Of a stretch of 64,000 nt of DNA, positions 58,124 through 64,000 are shown one piece after another. The position numbers were made by a program, and so were the translations under genes. The notes under the pieces were generated by a model that saw nothing but the letters and a program-made list of their open reading frames with translations, made no database searches and was not told the DNA's origin. Source of the stretch: Aliidiomarina haloalkalitolerans. GTDB lineage: Bacteria; Pseudomonadota; Gammaproteobacteria; Enterobacterales; Alteromonadaceae. The stretch spans positions 558,001 through 622,000 of the forward strand of contig NZ_PIPI01000001.1 in assembly GCF_003987315.1 (NCBI RefSeq), in the 5' to 3' direction. How positions within the stretch are numbered: position 1 is the stretch's first letter; the number at the start of each line of letters is the position of its first letter.

Positions 58124-58483
58124 TTATCTAAAAAATACGAGCCAAATAATCAAGGCAATTAAAATAACCGTGGTACTTACACTAATTCCCGCGCCAGCAG
58201 GTAATTCGTCTAAGTGAGCGGTTAACTCAAGGACTTCAGCATCTGTCAGTGCGTCAACCCGGGCAATTGCGTCATCAGGGTTTACGCCATAACGAACGAG
58301 CTGTTCACGCACTTCATCACGATGCAGCTGTTCAACCAATTGCGCTCTGTTCCAGCCGGATTGTTGCTCGGCAACAACATCTGCCGTAGACACAATATCA
58401 GCTTGTGCAGTTGGTACGACCGCAGTCGTAAGGGCAAAGCTAGACAATAACATTGTAGTTCCAAGGAACAGTGATTTCTTCAT
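58124..58483 (-). CDS. PA2779-family protein
   Basis: A 119-residue protein with a cleavable signal (AQA at about 28), a helical core (NRAQLVEQLHRDEVREQLVR, VDALTDAEVLELTAHLDELP) and a C-terminal hydrophobic helix ending with two Phe and Arg (VSTTVILIALIIWLVFFR). The GAG before the helix and the basic end recall C-terminal sorting tags. ATG 58483 is used because the signal starts there; no clear Shine-Dalgarno. It lies upstream of its usual partner, the PA2778-type peptidase, 67 nt away, with a hairpin between. Confidence 0.88.
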   Translation of the reverse strand: MKKSLFLGTTMLLSSFALTTAVVPTAQADIVSTADVVAEQQSGWNRAQLVEQLHRDEVREQLVRYGVNPDDAIARVDALTDAEVLELTAHLDELPAGAGISVSTTVILIALIIWLVFFR

Positions 58484-58654
58484 GACAAGTCTCCGTGTTT
58501 TGTTGTCACTTTTGTTGTCATTTATAACCGTAGACCATTTTTTTTTACTTGTCTGTAAAGTTAGCGTTATTTTTTCATCTTCGCTATGCTGATAAATAGA
58601 TAGTCTGTTCAATAGTTTAAATGTCGGTAACGGCAAATCCTAAGGAGCTTGACC

Positions 58655-59146
58655 ATGAGTACTGCAAAATCCCAAGTCACACTTTGCACCAATATCGTTC
58701 GCTATGAACGACTCCTTGAATTGAGTAAAGCTCAAGCAAATGCAGCCGTGAGTTTTCAACAGCATACTTTATCGAAACTAGCCGAGAATTATGACGGCTA
58801 TATAAGTGAACGTGTTGGCGGCCGATTGATGGTAACGTTTAGCAGCCCTGACGCCGCTATGGCTGCTGCACTGAGCCTACTGAAAGCGATTGAAGATGAG
58901 CCTTTTTACGTGCGGATTGGCATGCATTTCGGCGACACTAGCGGCGTCGGCCAACATGTATCAGGGCTTGGTGTGGTCATTGCGACTGAGCTAGAAGAAT
59001 TGGCGAGTCCAGACCACATCGTCATTTCCGACGCTTTACGGCAGCAGCTTAGCAGTCTTCCGCATGTCAAAATCTACCCATTGGGGGAGCGTTTTTTACC
59101 TGGCGTGCCAGAACCGGTAGTCGCTCATCGAGTTGAACGAGTTTAG
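58655..59146 (+). CDS. Degenerate class III nucleotidyl cyclase domain protein
   Basis: A stand-alone cyclase homology domain of 163 residues. The fold-typical order is present (VTLCTNIVRYERLLELS, GYISERVGGRLMVTF, VRIGMHFGD, ELASPDHIVISDALRQQL). Metal-binding Asp positions appear changed: the first (usual FTDI) is Asn13 in CTNIV and the second (usual GDG) is Gly56 in VGGR. It is therefore probably not an active cyclase but could bind nucleotide or a partner. ATG 58655 follows AAGGAG at 7 nt; the TTG 6 nt upstream is not needed. Its stop overlaps the convergent synthetase by 4 nt. Confidence 0.8.
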   Translation: MSTAKSQVTLCTNIVRYERLLELSKAQANAAVSFQQHTLSKLAENYDGYISERVGGRLMVTFSSPDAAMAAALSLLKAIEDEPFYVRIGMHFGDTSGVGQHVSGLGVVIATELEELASPDHIVISDALRQQLSSLPHVKIYPLGERFLPGVPEPVVAHRVERV

Positions 59147-61035
59147 AAACGGACACTACCCTGCTCGATCGCCTGAACAACATCAGTCGACATGCGCTGA
59201 TAACCTTTCTCGCGGTCGAGCAAGACGTAGACCATATCGGTTTCAGTGAGTAACTGAAAACCCTGGCGTTTTAACTCTGTTTTCTTGATTTTGAACGTGC
59301 CTGTAACCTCGTGAAAATCGCGCAGGCGCACAAATAGTGGAATCGCATAATCCGGCAAGGTTTGCCGCACATGTTGATAAAATGCTTGCGGATTAAAACG
59401 ACGATCTTCGGCAACTGTCAATGAAGCCATGCCTGCTCGACCCTCTGCATGAGGCACTTTGACGCCATAAACCACCGCTTCAACGATATCGCTATATGTT
59501 TGCAGTTGTGCTTCCACTTCCGTGGTCGCAACATTTTCCGCTTTCCAGCGGAAAGTATCACCAACGCGATCGACAAAGGCTATGTGACGGAAGCCCTGAT
59601 TGCGCACAAGATCACCGGTATTAAACCAACAATCATCGGCCTTAAAAACGCCACGTAATAATTTAGCTTCATTCGCCTTCGGATTGTTTGCATAGCCGTC
59701 AAATGGTGTTTTTTCGGCCACTTCGGCTAGGAGTAAACCGACCTCACCTTTCTTGACCGGAATTAACCGTCCCTTTTGGTCTAGAATGACCTGCTCGTTA
59801 TCAATATCGAATTTGACAATAGCGTAGGTCATTGGCGAAAAACCGACTGTGCGCTTTAGATTAAACGCATTAACAAAGCCGATATTACCCTCACTTGCGC
59901 CATACAATTCACAGATTCGTGATATTCCGAAGCGCTGTTGAAAGTCATCCCAGATTTCAGAGCGCAAACCATTGCCAATGGTGGCACGAATTGTATGCTG
60001 CTGGTCGAGGTTCGAGACCGGTTGATTCAGCAGATAACGACACATTTCACCAATATAAACAAACACTGTGGCTTGAAGTTCACACATTTGCTGCCAAAAC
60101 TGCGTCGCACTGAAACGGCGACCAAGTAGCAAGCAGGAATGAGTCATGACCACGGAGCTTAATGCAATTGACAAAGCCGTATTGTGATACAGAGGCGAGC
60201 AGCAATAGAGACGGTCCTGAGACTTAAGACCGGCCGCCATTTGGCCAAAGCCGATACCCGCTTTGTACCAACGCAAATGCGTCATTGGCGCTGCTTTAGG
60301 CAATCCGGTAGTGCCCGAAGTGAAGACGTAGAAACAAGGTGTTCCAAGAGTAATCGTTGCTGTCACGTCAGGGTTGTGCGTACTGGCTTTGATACTCATC
60401 GACATGAGGTCTAAATAACCCGCTGGGCAGCCCAGTGTTTCCTCTTGTGACTGTGGTTCCATGACAGCCGAATCTGCGCCTTGAGAAAAGTCGTCAGCCA
60501 TTGGATGTAGCTCCGGATCTGCCACAAAAAAGCGAGGAACGTCGTCGATTAAGCCTTCAGCTGTCGCTAACGCCGCTAAACACTCTTCACCGACGACCAA
60601 CATGCTTGGCCGGATTAAACTGAAGCTATGCGCAAGCACATCGGCCTTTTGCTTGTGGTTCATCATGCCAGCCATTGCCCCAAGTTTGTTTGCAGCAAAC
60701 ACACAAGCGAGCAACTCCGCCCGATTTTCCATCAGTAATGCAACGCAATCACCGGCGTTGAGCCCTTGGGCTTGCAGGGTATGGGCGATTTGGTTTACCC
60801 AGCGGTTAAATTCTGCGTAGGTATATTGACGGCCATCACATTCAAGAAATACTTGCTCGGGAACACGCGCAGCCGCTTGCTGCAAATAGAACCCCGTCGA
60901 GCCGACGTCGGATTTCTGAGCTCGTTTAAGCTTTATATTGGACCACAAAAAACTCGGCAAACGCGGTAAGAAACGACCCACCGCTAACAGTACGTCGCCC
61001 CATGAATGCGTATTTTTATTATTATTTACACTCAT
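59143..61035 (-). CDS. FATP-type long-chain acyl-CoA synthetase
   Basis: A 630-residue adenylate-forming enzyme of the very-long-chain/FATP group (FadD6-like). The AMP-binding motif is FVFTSGTTGLPKAAPMTHLR near residue 240, then LYGASEGNIGFVNAF and the motif WFNTGDLVRNQGFRHIAFVDR followed by GDTFRWKAENVATTEVE. It activates fatty acids for membrane or degradation routes. The start is ATG 61035 after AGGGGGAG. A tandem repeat lies upstream. Confidence 0.93.
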   Translation of the reverse strand: MSVNNNKNTHSWGDVLLAVGRFLPRLPSFLWSNIKLKRAQKSDVGSTGFYLQQAAARVPEQVFLECDGRQYTYAEFNRWVNQIAHTLQAQGLNAGDCVALLMENRAELLACVFAANKLGAMAGMMNHKQKADVLAHSFSLIRPSMLVVGEECLAALATAEGLIDDVPRFFVADPELHPMADDFSQGADSAVMEPQSQEETLGCPAGYLDLMSMSIKASTHNPDVTATITLGTPCFYVFTSGTTGLPKAAPMTHLRWYKAGIGFGQMAAGLKSQDRLYCCSPLYHNTALSIALSSVVMTHSCLLLGRRFSATQFWQQMCELQATVFVYIGEMCRYLLNQPVSNLDQQHTIRATIGNGLRSEIWDDFQQRFGISRICELYGASEGNIGFVNAFNLKRTVGFSPMTYAIVKFDIDNEQVILDQKGRLIPVKKGEVGLLLAEVAEKTPFDGYANNPKANEAKLLRGVFKADDCWFNTGDLVRNQGFRHIAFVDRVGDTFRWKAENVATTEVEAQLQTYSDIVEAVVYGVKVPHAEGRAGMASLTVAEDRRFNPQAFYQHVRQTLPDYAIPLFVRLRDFHEVTGTFKIKKTELKRQGFQLLTETDMVYVLLDREKGYQRMSTDVVQAIEQGSVRF

Positions 61036-61087
61036 AACTCCCCCTCTAAGTTTTCATCATAACCAACCCTGTGAAAGTCGCCAAGTA

Positions 61088-61176
61088 ATTCCAGCTACGG
61101 TCCGGAATGCGATTCCAGCTACGGTTCACAATGCCATTCCAGCTACGGTCCGGAATGCCATTCCAGCTAAGGTCCC
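61088..61176. repeat. 24-bp tandem repeat, 3.7 copies, in a 346-nt gap
   Basis: Units begin ATTCCAGCTACGGT (last ATTCCAGCTAAGGT) at 61088, 61112, 61136 and 61160. Junctions contain GGAATGC-(C/G)-ATTCC, so adjacent units can form small hairpins. The period is eight codons and both strands stay open across it, but neither reading looks like a protein. The rest of the gap (61036-61087 and 61177-61381) has no further gene I can support. Confidence 0.92.
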
Positions 61177-61381
61177 TACCGGGCGCGCGCAATGGCTTGC
61201 CTTTTATTTTTTGTGGGCTATGATGGTGGTTCACGTGTTTGAGGACGCCATGTTTAAATACGATTATTCAATTCTGAGTACCGCACTCACCTTTCCAGTC
61301 TAAAGCCGATCGCGTTCAGCGCTCGGCGGTAAATCCTGTACATTTTGTTTGTGTTCTGTTGGTTCGGTTGGAGAAAAAGCC

Positions 61382-61789
61382 GTGCTGTCACATTCGTGGA
61401 AACGTATGTTCAGGTTTTGCAAAACCTCAATTTGCTACACCCATCCAATGCTACAAGATTCGAGTCATAGTCTGTTACTCGATCCGGTGCAATTGGCCAC
61501 TATCTTAAATCAGCTCGAAGCGTCTCAGCGCCCTGCTTCGCGTCTATACGCTCGGGTGCGATTAGGCAGTTTCGTAACGCTGACGGCAAAAGACTACAGC
61601 GAAACATTGGAGTTGCAGTTAGTCGAGCCCGGGGACAGTAATCCCGCATTAAACAAAGTGTCGTTTTTATCACCTGTTGGAGCAGCTATTTTGGGCAAAC
61701 GCAGGGGGGCAGAAGTCGTCGTTAAAACCAGTATTGGTGATTTTGAATGGATTATTACCTGCGTACGCCAGCATCGAGGAGATTTTTAA
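61382..61789 (+). CDS. Rnk/GreA C-terminal-like protein
   Basis: A protein of about 135 residues (113 if the ATG at 61448 is used). The C-terminal part (about 75-130) has the FKBP-like GreA/GreB C-domain pattern, with KVSFLSPVGAAILGKRRGAEV as in Rnk, which binds RNA polymerase near the secondary channel. The N-terminal helix region (DPVQLATILNQLEASQRPAS) is shorter than in Rnk and lacks a coiled coil. Start: GTG 61382 has GGAG at 8 nt; ATG 61448 has no Shine-Dalgarno but gives a more family-like N-terminus, so the start is uncertain. Confidence 0.8.
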   Translation: MLSHSWKRMFRFCKTSICYTHPMLQDSSHSLLLDPVQLATILNQLEASQRPASRLYARVRLGSFVTLTAKDYSETLELQLVEPGDSNPALNKVSFLSPVGAAILGKRRGAEVVVKTSIGDFEWIITCVRQHRGDF

Positions 61790-61907
61790 AAGGCTTGCCA
61801 CAATAACCTGTTACCAATGGAGGGCCAACGCCATGAAGTAACCACTGGGTTTAATTCGAACTGCGCAACCCACGCAGTATGGTTTTTAACTTAGATAGGT
61901 GACGATC

Positions 61908-62030
61908 ATGAGTAAAGAAAAAGCGAAAAAACCCGCAACAAAAACCCTAAAAGAGAAACGTCGCGAGAAAAACAAAAACAACAAAGCGATTAAAAAAAAG
62001 CCCGGCCATTTTGGCCGGGCTTCATTTTAG
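61908..62030 (+). CDS. 40-residue lysine-rich protein overlapping a terminator
   Basis: A small ORF with an AGGTGA Shine-Dalgarno 5 nt before ATG. It encodes about 40 residues, MSKEKAKKPATKTLKEKRREK followed by a Lys/Asn-rich part and GHFGRASF. The last ten codons lie within the palindrome of the terminator 61998-62022. Highly basic small proteins of this kind (KKPATKTLKEKR) appear conserved in related marine gammaproteobacteria as far as I remember, but I cannot test this. A nucleic-acid or ribosome association is possible from charge alone. Confidence 0.55.
   Translation: MSKEKAKKPATKTLKEKRREKNKNNKAIKKKPGHFGRASF
61998..62022. terminator. Bidirectional terminator between the basic small ORF and the TonB receptor
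   Basis: Perfect 11-bp stem AAGCCCGGCCA / TGGCCGGGCTT with a 3-nt loop. On the minus strand it is followed by T8, making it strong for the TonB receptor gene; the plus side has a weaker T-run. Part of it is coding for the small ORF. Confidence 0.88.
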
Positions 62031-62040
62031 CTATTCGCGA

Positions 62041-64000
62041 TTAAAACTGATAACGGAAACCAATTTCAAAAGCACGTTCTGGACCAACGTAAATACCCTG
62101 GCGTAAACCGGCAATGTATTGCTTGTCAGTTAAGTTTTTAACTGAGCCAAATACCGTAAAGCTCGGATTAAACTGGTATTGTGCAAAGAAGTCATACACA
62201 GTGTAAGACGGCAGTAATCCACCCCAGATACCACCTGCGGCATCGGCTGGAATATCAACGCGATTGCTCGGGTCACCAAACTGCTCGCCTTGATAATGAG
62301 CCATTACAGCTGCGCTAAAGCCTTCGAAGCTATACGTTAAACCTAAGTTTGCAAGGTACTCAGGCGCGTACGGTAAGCGATTACCGCGGTTGTCTCCGGA
62401 CATAAATTCAGACTTAGGAATCCAGGTTGCATTGCTGTCGAGCATGAATCCACCGCCTAATTCGAATCCAAACTGTAATTCGACACCATAGTGTTCGGTT
62501 TTACCAGCATTTGACTGGGATAGATTCGGGTCGCTGTTACCTGTTACAACTTGATTATCAAAGTCCATCATAAAGGCTGCAACTTCATAGCTTAAGCGGT
62601 TATACACGCCGCGGACACCAATTTCGTAATTCGTCGAGCGTTCACCGTCAAGCTGCTGATCTTGCAGACCATCTAGCGCAACACCATTCGATGCGGGTGA
62701 AAATGCCCGATAAACACCACCGTACATCTCGGCGGTTGCAGTGAGCTCAAAAGTCGCCCCTACGCCTGGCAAAAACTCTGTGTTCGAGGTCTTTGCAGAA
62801 GCATTACCGTCACTCAGTACCGTACGCACTTGTTCGTATGACTCAACACGCAAGCCTGGTGTTACTGCAAAGCGATCAGAAACGCGCAGTTGCGTTTGCG
62901 CATATGCAGCATAGCTATCCGCTGAATCTTGAATATGACGGTCATTCACGCCGGTGCGATCATTGGCACGGGTCGCGCGAATACGCGTGTCGTCAGACTC
63001 TTCGGTCATAAAGCGAAGGCCGAATTCACTATTGGCGTCCATGTCCATCAGTGTGTGGCGATAAGCTAAACGTGTCTCGACACCGAAGCGTTCGAAGCTG
63101 CGGTTGTTGCCCGTTAACGCATCGGTATAGACCCAACGACCAGCCTCATTTGAAGCAGCGGTGTCGACATTATAGCGCCAGTAATCACGTGATACGTCGC
63201 TCCAGTAAACTAATGTATTGAGCGTCATTGCTGAATTAATTAACCATTCGTGATTCACGTCGAAGGCAATACGCTCTTGCAAATACCAATCATCTGGAGC
63301 TGGGTTATAACGCTCGCCATTGCGATAATCATCAAGCAACAAACCACGATAGGAAATATTGGCGTCGTTTTGGTGGTATGAGAACTTCAAGCCGACCCGT
63401 TGATCACCCGTCAACGCCATACCGGCTTTCACCATCACGTCAGTTAGGTCATAGCCTTTGTCCATAAAGCCATCACTGCTCGCGTGAGTAAACACCACGC
63501 CCGCAAACGCATCACCTGCAGCATTATGATTACCTGCTTCGAGATTCAATTCACGCATATTGTGTGAACCGACACGGCTAGAAAGCAAAACACCCTCGTC
63601 TGGCGTTTTGGTTTGATAGTTGACAACACCACCGATTGTCGAAGGGCCATAGCGCAACGAAGACGATCCTTTCAGGATTTCGACCCGCTCAACACGCTGA
63701 ATGCGTGGATTGAAGTAACGGTCATTACCAATAAACAATCCAGGGGCAACCGGAACGCCGTCTTCAAGGACAAGCGATTTGGATTCGCTAGCTGAAAGGC
63801 CACGAATACCAAAATTGGTCACAATTGAAGATTCTTCTTCACCTTTGACGTTAATACCCGCAATACGCCGTAAAACGTCTTCATTCGAAAGCGGCTGAAC
63901 GCGCTCAATTTGGTCGCGGCTAATTAAGTTCACAGTGCCGGTTTCATCGTAGCTATGAGCACGGCGTTCACCATGAACACGGATAACTTCAATGCTCGGC
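62041..64000 (-). CDS. TonB-dependent outer-membrane receptor (N-terminus beyond the window)
   Basis: A 653-residue visible part of a TonB-dependent receptor; the frame stays open to the right edge, so the TonB box and signal peptide are missing. The plug domain (IEVIRVHGERRAHSYDETGTV, then DVLRRIAGINVKGE and GIRGLSASESKSLVLEDGVP) is followed by VERVEILKGSSSLRYGPSTI and a 22-stranded barrel ending IGFRYQF. The FecA-like pattern RYGPSTIGGVVNYQTK suggests a ferric-citrate or siderophore-type ligand, unproven. The annotated start at GTG 63933 would be inside the plug and is wrong. Confidence 0.95.
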   Translation of the reverse strand, partial: PSIEVIRVHGERRAHSYDETGTVNLISRDQIERVQPLSNEDVLRRIAGINVKGEEESSIVTNFGIRGLSASESKSLVLEDGVPVAPGLFIGNDRYFNPRIQRVERVEILKGSSSLRYGPSTIGGVVNYQTKTPDEGVLLSSRVGSHNMRELNLEAGNHNAAGDAFAGVVFTHASSDGFMDKGYDLTDVMVKAGMALTGDQRVGLKFSYHQNDANISYRGLLLDDYRNGERYNPAPDDWYLQERIAFDVNHEWLINSAMTLNTLVYWSDVSRDYWRYNVDTAASNEAGRWVYTDALTGNNRSFERFGVETRLAYRHTLMDMDANSEFGLRFMTEESDDTRIRATRANDRTGVNDRHIQDSADSYAAYAQTQLRVSDRFAVTPGLRVESYEQVRTVLSDGNASAKTSNTEFLPGVGATFELTATAEMYGGVYRAFSPASNGVALDGLQDQQLDGERSTNYEIGVRGVYNRLSYEVAAFMMDFDNQVVTGNSDPNLSQSNAGKTEHYGVELQFGFELGGGFMLDSNATWIPKSEFMSGDNRGNRLPYAPEYLANLGLTYSFEGFSAAVMAHYQGEQFGDPSNRVDIPADAAGGIWGGLLPSYTVYDFFAQYQFNPSFTVFGSVKNLTDKQYIAGLRQGIYVGPERAFEIGFRYQF

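Noticed and set aside
61088-61176. CRISPR array
   Set aside because: The 24-bp units are directly joined without spacers and no cas genes are in the window.

Overview
The window reads as a chromosomal segment of a gammaproteobacterium, most likely an Alteromonadales member related to Idiomarina/Pseudidiomarina. The evidence is the gammaproteobacterial translation cluster thrS-infC-rpmI-rplT...pheS-pheT-ihfA, a monomeric NADP-isocitrate dehydrogenase, DUF3080, PA2778/PA2779-type and CC0125-type proteins, and a moderate base composition. The genus is a guess from gene content and was not tested. I saw no rRNA, tRNA, CRISPR array, prophage or insertion sequence.

Region 1 (181-11143) is the most coherent accessory system. 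A long minus-strand gene run (photolyase, NTF2-like protein, short-chain dehydrogenase, FAD amine-oxidase-like protein, DUF1365 protein, cyclopropane-fatty-acid-synthase-like methyltransferase, DUF2878 membrane protein, chalcone-isomerase-like protein, DUF3833 lipoprotein) lies next to a plus-strand ECF sigma factor and a two-domain ChrR-type zinc anti-sigma factor that keeps every expected metal ligand. In Rhodobacter the RpoE/ChrR pair answers singlet oxygen and controls a photolyase and a CFA-like enzyme. Here the same logic appears with an extended membrane-lipid set, part of it of unknown function.

Region 2 (11306-19951) is the translation and IHF cluster. The AUU start of infC is preserved. 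The usual rplT-pheS adjacency is broken by a secreted protein of unknown family, whose start lies in a 15-bp tandem repeat that carries its own Shine-Dalgarno and ATG.

Region 3 (20133-33847) is mixed housekeeping: an EamA exporter, a CPXCG protein, riboflavin synthase, a DUF3080 lipoprotein, a YegS-like lipid kinase, a YgjP-like metalloprotease, an exported M20 amidohydrolase, an orphan substrate-binding lipoprotein, a small beta-barrel, a CsgG-fold-like lipoprotein with a helical partner, and a DUF2868/DUF3482 GTPase pair.

Region 4 (33954-40549) is a complete TetR-regulated RND tripartite efflux operon with a clear 22-bp operator palindrome. It is followed by a cation diffusion facilitator, isocitrate dehydrogenase, propionyl-CoA synthetase, a cold-shock protein and a secreted S9 peptidase.

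Region 5 (49078-53481) couples a PfkB-family sugar kinase to an Mla-like MCE lipid transporter (STAS-MlaE permease, ATPase, MCE protein, PqiC-type lipoprotein). After that come guanine deaminase, MltC, a small lipoprotein, the PA2778/PA2779 peptidase/substrate-like pair, a degenerate class III cyclase domain, a FATP-type acyl-CoA synthetase, a 24-bp tandem repeat, a Rnk/GreA-C-like protein, a 40-residue basic protein overlapping a terminator, and a TonB-dependent receptor cut by the right edge.
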